Shown here in pieces: positions 1 through 7,940 of a stretch of DNA of 8,381 bases; position 1 is the first letter of the stretch, and the number at the start of each line of letters is the position of its first letter. Both the position numbers and the translations under genes were made by a program. The notes beneath the pieces are model-generated. The model saw only the letters and a program-made list of their open reading frames with translations, was not told where the DNA came from and did no database searches. This DNA is from Acidobacteriota bacterium (GTDB lineage Bacteria > Acidobacteriota > Terriglobia > Acidiferrales > UBA7541). The stretch is from assembly GCA_003224135.1 (NCBI GenBank), contig QHYO01000179.1, positions 1-8,381 on the forward strand, written 5' to 3'.

Positions 1-318
1 ATATTTGCAGCGAGTGCGGCTGCGGTTGATGTTCCGACATTAATTTCGGTCAGACGGCCTTCGCAATTTCGGGCGCTGTGGTATCGAGCGCTGGCGCTAC
101 TTGGCCTGCGGCGTGCATCGGCTGGAGGATTCGGAGCGTGGCCGCACAGTTCGGGCGGCGGATGAACCAAGCAACGAGCGAGACGGTTGGCGGGGACCCG
201 TTGGGAAAAGGCGGTCAGACCCATCCAGCTTAGGTAAACACGTGTACCTGCATTACGGGAACGGAAGGCTTTCAGCCCGGCGTTGGATTGGATGCGCCTG
301 TGCCGGGGGCGAAAGTTT
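1..318. other. Left-edge region with no supportable gene
   Basis: I see no convincing coding region, RNA gene or mobile element here. A 92-codon open frame on the plus strand (101-379) has no Shine-Dalgarno site, an Arg/Gly/Ser-rich composition and no recognisable motif, so I treat it as chance. The minus strand here would carry the 3' half of the decayed ferritin-like gene described at 319-785, and minus-strand frames stay open for long stretches, but I could not recognise conserved residues past about position 319. The stretch may be the rest of that pseudogene, eroded beyond recognition. Confidence 0.4.
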
Positions 319-785
319 TGTGTGGTGGTCTGCGAGGTTCGTGAGCTTAGTCGCCGTGACGGGCGGCGTCGGCTTCTGAGGCCAGATCTTGCAGGAGGGT
401 GAAAAATGCAGGGGGCTGAGCGATGAAGAGGCCGCTGGCCTTCAAGAAATTTGCTGCTGCCATGGCCGCGTTGTTTGTTTCCGTGGGACGAATGATAGAG
501 CACGCCGGAAAAGTCTTGCTCGGGGATCAGCTGCTGGCCAGAGTTGAGACTTCATTGTCCTGGTTACCCGCGAGCTCCTGGTACTGCAACCAAGGTCGCT
601 CTCGATGATTTCTGCAGCGGCCAGAAATCGAAGAATCGCGGCATCACTTTTAATAAGGCCCCCGCATTCTTTTCGCTGTTTTCGTCCTGTGCTGGCGCGG
701 AAGAGCCGCCAACCAAGAGGCCTGCACCAACAGTCACCGCACCAGCGACCATTCCTTTTTTAAGGAAGGACCGCTGATTGGAGCC
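319..785 (-). pseudogene. Decayed exported ferritin-like domain protein
   Basis: On the minus strand, 785-651 reads as an export signal: the basic start QRSFLKKG, then the hydrophobic run GMVAGAVTVGAGLLVGG and an APAQ cleavage-like site. One base is then missing in an A-run near 648, and the new frame gives SDAAILRFLAAAEIIESDL (648-592). One base is missing in a T-run near 592, and the next frame gives WLQYQELAGNQDNE (592-551). That frame has a stop at 527-529, then reads PTETNNAAMAAANFLKASG (down to 431) and AFFTLLQDLASEA (409-371). A stop at 347-349 follows, and KLTNL appears in another frame (348-334). From memory, the order AAILRFLAAAE..ESDLW.QY.EL, T..E...A..F.NA.LKA.G, F.TL and LTNL matches exported ferritin-like (Ferritin_2) proteins common in Acidobacteria. 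With three frame changes and two stops it cannot make the protein. The first two lesions alone could be sequencing errors, but the stops argue for true decay. Confidence 0.66.
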
Positions 786-792
786 AGTCTTT

Positions 793-903
793 CTATTCTT
801 GTCTCGGGGTCTGAAAGTATAGACACCGTATCGTCCTCGTATCGTCCTTTGACTCGGGGTTTGTAAGTGCAAACCCCGTACCCCGCTGACCGAATTCTTG
901 CAT
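793..903 (-). other. Orphan RBS and start with 36-codon ORF upstream of the pseudogene
   Basis: On the minus strand an AAGGAG Shine-Dalgarno (complement of 910-915) sits 6 nt before an ATG at 903-901, the best initiation signal in this intergenic region. The frame it opens starts MQEFGQRGTGFALTNPE and ends at a TAG (793-795) after 36 codons. It runs straight through both palindromic repeats and is out of frame with the ferritin-like signal peptide that begins near 785. I read it as the former start of the ferritin-like gene, separated from its body by the repeat-bearing segment, rather than as a real small protein. A short translated leader is the alternative. Confidence 0.4.
801..880. repeat. 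Pair of related palindromes with 50-bp spacing
   Basis: Copy B (851-880) holds a perfect 9-bp stem: CGGGGTTTG at 855-863 and CAAACCCCG at 870-878, with a 6-nt loop. Copy A (801-830) is the same 30-bp unit shifted by exactly 50 bp, with about 7 differences. Its stem keeps one mismatch (808/825), but the C811:G822 pair replaces T861:A872, a compensatory change that suggests the fold was maintained. Between the copies, TATCGTCC occurs twice (829-836 and 840-847). The 7-mer ATTCTTG flanks the pair at 795-801 and 894-900, as a target duplication might. The form resembles REP-like or miniature palindromic elements; the family is not identified. Confidence 0.6.
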
Positions 904-952
904 GTAATTCTCCTTCTTCTGGCGCAGCCGCTGGTAGCCGCTGTTTATGGTC

Positions 953-984
953 GGAGCGCTTCACGAATTTCGAAGTGAAGCTCC
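953..984. repeat. Inverted repeat in the divergent intergenic region
   Basis: GGAGCGCTTCAC (953-964) and GTGAAGCTCC (975-984) pair as CTTCAC/GTGAAG plus GGAG/CTCC with a 2-nt bulge, around a 10-nt centre. It lies between the orphan minus-strand start at 903 and the promoter of the rightward operon. It could be an operator for either side or a hairpin in the leader of the old minus-strand gene. The function is unknown. Confidence 0.4.
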
Positions 985-1138
985 AAGAAAGAGGCTAAGG
1001 AAATTCGAGACAGACGATGTCATTTTGGTATCTCTGATTCGTCGCATGTTTGTTGGATTTGTGTCCTGCGGCGAGGCGTGGCGGGGAAATCCTTGAGATA
1101 AACGTGGTGTGACAAGCTTAGAGCGGGGAAGCGGCAAA

Positions 1139-1167
1139 TTGACGCTCCGCGAAGACTCGCATACGAT
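1139..1167 (+). promoter_or_regulatory. Candidate sigma70 promoter of the S10 peptidase-cstA-ybdD operon
   Basis: TTGACG (1139-1144, five of six consensus bases) and TACGAT (1162-1167, four of six) are separated by exactly 17 bp. Transcription would start near 1174, leaving a leader of about 30 nt before the peptidase start. It is the best promoter match upstream of the operon. Sigma-factor preferences in this organism are unknown, so this is a pattern match only. Confidence 0.5.
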
Positions 1168-1175
1168 GCGGAGCG
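1143..1175. promoter_or_regulatory. 8-bp inverted repeat bracketing the promoter, operator-like
   Basis: CGCTCCGC (1143-1150) and GCGGAGCG (1168-1175) are perfect inverted copies with a 17-nt centre. The left arm overlaps the end of the -35 element. The right arm begins directly after the -10 element and covers the likely start site. A dimeric repressor bound here would block the polymerase. A competing small hairpin, CGCAT/ATGCG (1158-1170), lies inside. Confidence 0.45.
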
Positions 1176-1206
1176 CAGTATGTTGCGCATTTAGGGGATG
1201 GCCTGC

Positions 1207-2792
1207 ATGCCTCGACTGACTTTGTTGATCACCGCCGGAATTCTTATGACGTTCACGGCGGCGCGCGCGGGCGCACAGAAGCCGGAAGAAAAGCCGGCGG
1301 AAAAATCCGCGGAAAAGTCTGGCGACAAGTCAGACAAAGCGAAAGACGAAAAGAAGCCCGAAGAAAAAGTTGTTCAGACAAAGCACACGATCAAGATTGG
1401 CGGGCAGGAAATAAAATACACCGCGACCGCCGGGACGATTTTGCTGAAACTTGAGGATGGCACTCCAAAGGCCAGCGTGTTTTACGTTGCTTACACGAAG
1501 GACGATGTAAGTGACACCACCAAACGTCCGGTGACGTTCACGTTCAATGGCGGACCCGGTTCCGCTTCCATCTGGCTGCATCTTGGAGCGTTTGGTCCGC
1601 GACGCGTGGAGATGGGCGATGCGGGAGCGCTACGGCCGCCGCCATACAAGTTGGTCGACAATGAATATTCGCTGCTTGACGTAACGGATCTGGTCTTTAT
1701 CGATCCCGTCTCCACGGGCTACAGCCGCGCGGTTCCCGGCGAAGCGCCAAAACAGTTCCACGGGATTGAAGAGGATATCCAGTCGGTCGGCGATTTTATC
1801 CGGCTCTACGCCACGCGCAACAAGCGGTGGACATCGCCGAAATTTCTAGCCGGCGAAAGCTACGGTACGACGCGCGCCGCAGGCCTTTCCGGTTATCTGC
1901 AGCAACGCTATGGAATGTACCTGAACGGACTTATTTTGATTTCATCGATTCTGAATTTTCAGACCGCGGAGTTCGATACCGGAAACGACTTGCCTTATAT
2001 TCTGTTTTTGCCGACGTACACTGCGATCGCCTGGTACCACAAAAAATTGCCCTCGGATCTGCAAAGTGATTTGCAGAAAGCCATCCAGGAATCGCGGAAC
2101 TTCGCGGCTCACGAATATGCGGACGCGCTGATGGATGGCGACAGTCTACCGGCCACGCGCCGCGCGGAGATTGCTCAAAAACTTTCGCGGCTGACGGGGC
2201 TTTCCGCGGAGTACATCGACCGCAGCAATTTGCGCATCGAGATCACGCGCTTCGACAAGGAGCTGTTGCGCGACCAACGCCGCACAGTGGGACGACTCGA
2301 CGGCCGTTTTACGGGAATTGATGAAGATGCGGCGGGCTCGCGGCCCGATTACGATCCGAGCCTCGCGGCGATTGTTGGCCCGTACACCGCAGCGTTTCAC
2401 GATTACGTGCGCGGCGATTTGAAGTTTGAAAGCGACCTTTTTTACGAATATTTGACCGGCCGCGTGCAGCCGTGGAGCTACGAGTCGTACCAGAATCGAT
2501 ATGTAAACGTCGCCGAGACTCTGCGCAACGCAATGACCCACAATCCGTTTTTGCACGTGTTCGTGGGGAAAGGCTACTACGACCTGGCAACGCCATTTTT
2601 TGCGGCGGAATATACGTTCGATCATTTGAGCCTCGATGAGTCGCTACGCGGGCATCTTTCCGGCGGATATTACGAAGCCGGCCACATGATGTACGTCCAT
2701 CAGGCCTCGCTGGCAAAACTCAAACAGGATTTGGCTCAATTCGTTCAGACGAGTGCTGGTCAGAAGACCGGATCACAGAAGGCCACTGCAAA

Positions 2793-2796
<4 letters not shown>
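1207..2796 (+). CDS. Secreted S10-family serine carboxypeptidase
   Basis: This is a serine carboxypeptidase-like hydrolase that removes C-terminal residues from peptides, probably in the periplasm. An N-terminal signal peptide (residues 1-24, ending ARAGAQ) is followed by a Lys/Glu-rich linker to about residue 55. The catalytic domain shows the oxyanion motif NGGPGS (114-119), DPVSTGYSR, the nucleophile motif GESYGT with Ser218, a likely catalytic Asp459 in GYYDLATP, and His493 in EAGHM, so the whole S10 triad is present in the right order. The length of 529 aa suits bacterial members. I chose ATG 1207 because AGGGG (1193-1197) lies 9 nt upstream of it. The ATG at 1198 directly abuts that AGGGG, which leaves no spacer. 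The end overlaps cstA by 4 nt (ATGA), indicating translational coupling. No key residue appears missing. The exact substrate is unknown. Confidence 0.9.
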
Positions 2797-4864
<2,068 letters not shown>

Positions 4865-4865
<1 letters not shown>

Positions 4866-5077
4866 TGCCCATCGAAATTACGGCACTGCAATCACGTTTG
4901 AAGACTGGTGCGCGGCGAATCTGGCGAGGCGTCCGCGAGTGGTGCGGGGACGCGGCATACGAGCGATACGTGCGGTCGCACGCGCGGAATTCTTGCGGGC
5001 TGTCTTTGTTGAGCCGCGAGGAATTCTATATCGAGCAATTGCAAAAACGGTACTCTCGCGTAAGCCGCTGCTGCTGA
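4865..5077 (+). CDS. YbdD/YjiX family small protein, CstA partner
   Basis: A 70-aa protein of the YbdD/YjiX (DUF466) family. It has the expected short amphipathic N-terminus (RLKTGARRIWRGVREWCG), then AAYERYVRSHAR, the LSREEFY segment and the C-terminal RCC that closes family members. E. coli YbdD and YjiX are encoded directly after cstA and btsT, and this gene keeps that order. The family is thought to support the adjacent transporter. The ATG shares one base with the cstA stop (TAATG), so it is probably translated by re-initiation, and the start is fixed by that overlap. One oddity: where family members usually read H.....HP, this protein has SHARNSCG, so the HP pair is absent. Confidence 0.88.
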
Positions 5078-5095
5078 CTCTATACGCTAGCGCTC

Positions 5096-5124
5096 TTGTT
5101 TTCGTCAGGGCACGGACCTACAAT
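5096..5124 (+). promoter_or_regulatory. Candidate sigma70 promoter of the methyltransferase gene
   Basis: TTGTTT (5096-5101, three of six consensus bases) and TACAAT (5119-5124, five of six) are 17 bp apart in the 108-nt gap after ybdD. The predicted start near 5131 leaves about 55 nt of leader. It supports separate transcription of the methyltransferase. I see no clear terminator after ybdD, so read-through from the cstA operon is also possible. Confidence 0.5.
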
Positions 5125-5185
5125 TTGTCCACTCGAGTTGCTGCCAGCGTCGTTCCACCAACACCGCGTCAACGGAGGAAGCAAC

Positions 5186-6244
5186 ATGGCAATCAATGAA
5201 CAGAAGCTGAACGAATTCCTAGGAAAGGCCATTGTTGATTTTGGTGCGACATTTCACGCTGCCCTGATCAATATCGGCGACAAGCTGGGCTTATACAAAG
5301 CGCTTGCTGCGGGCGGACATCAGACTCCGGCAGAGCTGGCCAAACGTACGGACACCTCCGAACGCTATGTTCGCGAATGGCTGTGCAGCCAGGCCGCGGG
5401 CGGTTATGTCAGCTACGATGCGGCAAGCGGCAAATTTTATTTGAGCGAAGAGCAGGCTTTTGCGCTGGCCGATGACAACAGCCCGGCATTTTTGCCGGGA
5501 GCATTCCAAGTGGCGCTGGGAGCGATTGAAGCGAAAGACCAGTTGGAAGAACGGTTCAAGAGCGGCAGGGGAATGGGTTGGCACGAACACAATGCCAACG
5601 TGTTTGTGGGGACCGAGCGCTTCTTCCGGCCCGGATACGCGGCGAATTTGATCAGCACATGGATTCCGTCGCTCGAAGAAGTGGACGCGAAGCTGCGCGC
5701 GGGTGCGCGTGTGGCGGATGTCGGATGCGGTCTTGGCGCCTCAACCATTTTGATGGCCAAACACTATCCGAAGTCGCAATTTGCGGGTTTCGATTATCAC
5801 GACAAGTCCATCGAAACGGCGAAACAGCGCGCAAAGGAGGCCGGCGTTGCCGATCGCATCATCTTCGAAGTGTCGATGGCGAAAACCTATCCGGGCAGAA
5901 ACTATGATTTCGTGACGTTTTTCGATTGCCTGCATGACATGGGCGATCCGCAGGGGGCTTCGGAACACGTGCACAGTAGCCTGAAAAGCGACGGAACCTG
6001 GATGATTGTGGAACCGTTCGCGAGCGACAAGATCGAGGAAAATTTCCATCCTATCGGCCGCGCGTTCTACGGCGCGTCGACTCTTTTGTGCACGCCTGCC
6101 TCGCTATCACAAGAAGTGGGATTGGCACTGGGAGCGCAAGCGGGAGAGAAACGGTTGCGAGAAGTGGTGACCTCAGGTGGTTTCACGCGTTTTCGGCGCG
6201 CCACGCAGACGCCATTTAATTTGGTGTTTGAGGCACGGCCCTAA
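5186..6244 (+). CDS. Class I SAM-dependent methyltransferase with N-terminal winged helix (Rv2258c-like)
   Basis: A 352-aa predicted cytoplasmic methyltransferase. The N-terminal half (about residues 15-90) has the winged-helix pattern seen in Rv2258c-like and O-methyltransferase families: LGLYKALAAGG..TPAELAKRT, then SERYVREWLCSQAAGGYV. The Rossmann domain carries SAM motif I, VADVGCGLGAS, from residue 176. The acidic residue after strand 2 lies in FAGFDYHDKSI. Motif II/III regions follow at DFVTFFDCLHDMGDP and DGTWMIVEPFASD. I chose ATG 5186 because GGAGG lies 7 nt upstream (5174-5178). The longer frame to 5096 would begin inside the promoter. The substrate is not recognisable. The gap to the convergent downstream gene is only 24 nt. 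Confidence 0.88.
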   Translation: MAINEQKLNEFLGKAIVDFGATFHAALINIGDKLGLYKALAAGGHQTPAELAKRTDTSERYVREWLCSQAAGGYVSYDAASGKFYLSEEQAFALADDNSPAFLPGAFQVALGAIEAKDQLEERFKSGRGMGWHEHNANVFVGTERFFRPGYAANLISTWIPSLEEVDAKLRAGARVADVGCGLGASTILMAKHYPKSQFAGFDYHDKSIETAKQRAKEAGVADRIIFEVSMAKTYPGRNYDFVTFFDCLHDMGDPQGASEHVHSSLKSDGTWMIVEPFASDKIEENFHPIGRAFYGASTLLCTPASLSQEVGLALGAQAGEKRLREVVTSGGFTRFRRATQTPFNLVFEARP

Positions 6245-6249
6245 GGGGC

Positions 6250-6265
6250 GAGCCGCGATCGGCTC
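6250..6265. terminator. Small hairpin between convergent genes, possible shared terminator
   Basis: GAGCCG (6250-6255) and CGGCTC (6260-6265) form a perfect 6-bp stem with a CGAT loop, filling most of the 24-nt gap between two convergent stop codons. Neither side has a real T-run (AAATTT lies at 6271-6276, inside the opposite gene), so it would be a weak or factor-assisted terminator in both directions. Confidence 0.35.
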
Positions 6266-6268
6266 ACA

Positions 6269-7450
6269 CTAAATTTCTTCTTCGTCCTCGGTAGTGCTTT
6301 TCAAGATTGTGACTTTGTGCAGGATTTTCAGTCCCTGCGCGCGGACTCCAGCCAGAATTTCACGCCGGATTTCTTGCGGCAGCGCTTCCGGCGGAAAAAC
6401 TCCCGATTCTTCCCTCGGAAAATGTTTTACAAATTGGGCGGCAACGTGCGCGGTTGCATATGCGACAGGTGTCGTAAAGAGTCCCTGACGGCGGATGGTA
6501 TACAGCGAAGGAAAGAGTACATCACTGCGCATCAAGACGTGCACGTCTTCCTTGGTCCCTCGCTGGATGCCGCGAACCAGGACGGCTGCGGCGAAGCGCG
6601 CGTTCTGCAGAACGCCCTGACGAATCAATTTTGCAATCATGCGAGGCGAAGAAGTCGCCGGAAAATGGCGGCGGGCCATGCCACGGGATTTTGAAAGTTT
6701 GCCCTGCTTGTGCCAGCGCCGCAGGCGATCTATTTCGTTGCCGCCGATTTTTGCATCGAGATCGCGCATAGGAATGAAGCGAGGCAGCGTGGCGACCTCG
6801 TCCTGCGCAGCGAGCACCACCCGCGCCGTGCCGATAGGATCCATGAAGCGGAATTTCTCGATTTCAGAAAATCGCTTTGCGAGCTTGAATTTTCCATTGC
6901 GATAGATGCGCGGACGCGAAATGGCTTCGTCGAAGGAAACCTCAGGCGACCATTGCGAGATGGGGTCATCGCTTTCGGCACTCTCGTAGAGACGAATTTG
7001 CGCGGACAGTACTTCATCGCAAAGATCAGCGGCTCGTTTGACGAGAAGATTCGTAAGACCGGGGGCAGCGCCCGCATTGATGACCGCGGCGCGATTTTTC
7101 TTTTCTAATTTCCTGGCATATCTAAATTGCTCGGCGTGAAAAGGGTTCCGGGTAAGATGCGAGCTTAGATCGAGATAATGTGCGCGCAGCCGGAGTGCTG
7201 CACGCAAAACGATTTCGTTGAAGACTGACGCTGAGGCATTAATGATCAGCTGGCAGCCCTTGGCGGCACGTACGATGCCACGAAGATTTCGCGCGTTTAC
7301 TTCCGCAATGGGAATCGTGCTTTTGTTGCCGAGAAACCGCCGCGCACGTTTGGGGTCGCGGTCGCCACACCACACGTGATGGTCTTGCCGTTCAAGAAGT
7401 TGTGCGAGAAGCGAGCCAGTCGCGCCGGCTCCCAGGACGAAGATCCGCAT
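6269..7450 (-). CDS. Saccharopine-dehydrogenase-like NAD(P)-binding oxidoreductase
   Basis: A 393-aa protein beginning MRIFVLGAGATGSLLAQLLE, a Rossmann nucleotide-binding loop (GAGATG at residues 7-12), with an Asp-containing second strand (WCGDRD). Further on are IINASASVFNEIVLRAAL, AHYLDLSS and INAGAAPGLTNLL, the pattern of the saccharopine dehydrogenase/carboxynorspermidine synthase superfamily, where the last motif follows the catalytic-domain boundary. The C-terminus is acidic (EDEEEI). Length is near the usual 390-420 aa. I chose ATG 7450 because the glycine loop starts at once from it. A GTG at 7471 would add seven residues, and neither start has a strong Shine-Dalgarno. The reaction is unknown; lysine or polyamine metabolism is family-based inference only. 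It is convergent with the methyltransferase and divergent from moaA. Confidence 0.82.
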   Translation of the reverse strand: MRIFVLGAGATGSLLAQLLERQDHHVWCGDRDPKRARRFLGNKSTIPIAEVNARNLRGIVRAAKGCQLIINASASVFNEIVLRAALRLRAHYLDLSSHLTRNPFHAEQFRYARKLEKKNRAAVINAGAAPGLTNLLVKRAADLCDEVLSAQIRLYESAESDDPISQWSPEVSFDEAISRPRIYRNGKFKLAKRFSEIEKFRFMDPIGTARVVLAAQDEVATLPRFIPMRDLDAKIGGNEIDRLRRWHKQGKLSKSRGMARRHFPATSSPRMIAKLIRQGVLQNARFAAAVLVRGIQRGTKEDVHVLMRSDVLFPSLYTIRRQGLFTTPVAYATAHVAAQFVKHFPREESGVFPPEALPQEIRREILAGVRAQGLKILHKVTILKSTTEDEEEI

Positions 7451-7490
7451 GGTGTCGAAAAACTCTATCACAGACTGCCACAGGCGACCG

Positions 7491-7517
7491 CTGCCAGGTG
7501 CTCACCAGGGCAGTTTT
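7491..7517. repeat. Imperfect hairpin with short T-run in the divergent gap
   Basis: CTGCC (7491-7495) pairs with GGCAG (7509-7513), and GGTG (7497-7500) with CACC (7503-7506), followed on the plus strand by TTTT (7514-7517). It lies in the leader of the minus-strand oxidoreductase gene, with no obvious plus-strand transcript to terminate. The 2-nt inner loop is too tight to form fully. The rest of 7451-7653 shows nothing I can name. Confidence 0.25.
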
Positions 7518-7653
7518 GACGGGAGCGACCGGCAGGAGGCTGGCAATTCAATACAGTTCATATCGCTAAGGCAAAGCGACTTGATGCAGATTGAATGTAG
7601 CCGAAACCAGGCGGATTCGCGGCCAGCGAGTCTTCTAGGAGTCTTCGGGCCAT

Positions 7654-7682
7654 TTGCCGTGGCCTGGCCATAGGCGTACACT
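7654..7682 (+). promoter_or_regulatory. Candidate sigma70 promoter of moaA and its leader
   Basis: TTGCCG (7654-7659) and TACACT (7677-7682), four of six consensus bases each, have an ideal 17-bp spacer. The predicted start near 7690 gives a leader of about 250 nt before moaA, beginning at the first hairpin of the structured region. Confidence 0.45.
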
Positions 7683-7689
7683 CTCCTTG

Positions 7690-7926
7690 TAGCTCCGACC
7701 GGGGCGGCCTGCGGGGAGATAACCCATGGCTACCTTGGCGATCCCAGAGTTCAGGGATGAGGGTTCAGGCGGAAACGCCGGGGCCTCCCGCACGCGAATC
7801 CGGCGGAAATGCTGGAGTTCGCCCCAGACGTTCGCGAGGGCGGCTGGGTTGGAAAGGAGCGCCAGTCCGGAAAGTATAACTTTTCGGTGCGCGCCCGATT
7901 CCAACCTTGAATCGGGCTTTTGTTTT
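7690..7926 (+). promoter_or_regulatory. Structured moaA leader, putative terminating riboswitch
   Basis: Helices readable by eye: GCTCC/GGGGC (7692-7696/7701-7705); AACCC/GGGTT (7721-7725/7761-7765) enclosing ATCCC/GGGAT (7741-7745/7754-7758); GGCG/CGCC around a GAAA tetraloop (7769-7778); CCGC/GCGG (7788-7791/7840-7843) stacked on CGCGAA/TTCGCG (7793-7798/7831-7836) enclosing CCGGC/GCTGG (7800-7804/7811-7815); CCGGAAAGT/ACTTTTCGG (7867-7875/7879-7887); and a terminator (7893-7926). In an alternative fold, 7796-7805 pairs with 7892-7901 at nine of ten positions, tying up the terminator's 5' arm. Rearrangement between these folds would control entry into moaA. Moco RNA motifs are known upstream of moa genes, so that family is the first candidate, but I could not confirm its consensus by eye. 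A role for a molybdenum-cofactor signal is inferred from position only. Confidence 0.55.
7893..7926 (+). terminator. Intrinsic terminator just before moaA
   Basis: GCCCGATTC (7893-7901) and GAATCGGGC (7909-7917) form a perfect 9-bp stem with a 7-nt loop, followed by TTTTGTTTT (7918-7926). It lies only 15 nt before the moaA ATG, inside the presumed transcript, with no gene ending here that needs it. That fits an attenuator better than an ordinary gene-end terminator. Confidence 0.78.
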
Positions 7927-7940
7927 CTAGTGACTTGAGA

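Noticed and set aside
101..379. 92-codon plus-strand ORF at the left end
   Set aside because: No RBS, no motif, Arg/Gly-rich composition typical of chance frames in GC-rich DNA, and antisense to the pseudogene at its 3' end.
423..608. Plus-strand 61-codon ORF starting MKRPLAFKKFAAAMAALFVSV, which looks like a signal peptide and follows AGGAGG and a six-codon ORF at 406
   Set aside because: It is the complement of the ferritin-like pseudogene, has no downstream domain and ends abruptly. The RBS and hydrophobic run are probably coincidence.
2146..2625. 159-codon minus-strand ORF inside the S10 peptidase gene
   Set aside because: It is a shadow frame: Arg/Ala-rich, no RBS, fully inside a gene with a complete catalytic triad.
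5079..5102. Possible terminator after ybdD: self-complementary CGCTAGCG followed by TTGTTTT
   Set aside because: The palindrome leaves no room for a loop, and the T-rich stretch is better read as the -35 region of the methyltransferase promoter.
7690..7926. Leader considered as 6S RNA, SRP RNA, tmRNA, or a cobalamin or c-di-GMP riboswitch
   Set aside because: None of the hallmark conserved segments of those RNAs could be found by eye, and the placement directly before moaA argues for a cis-regulator.
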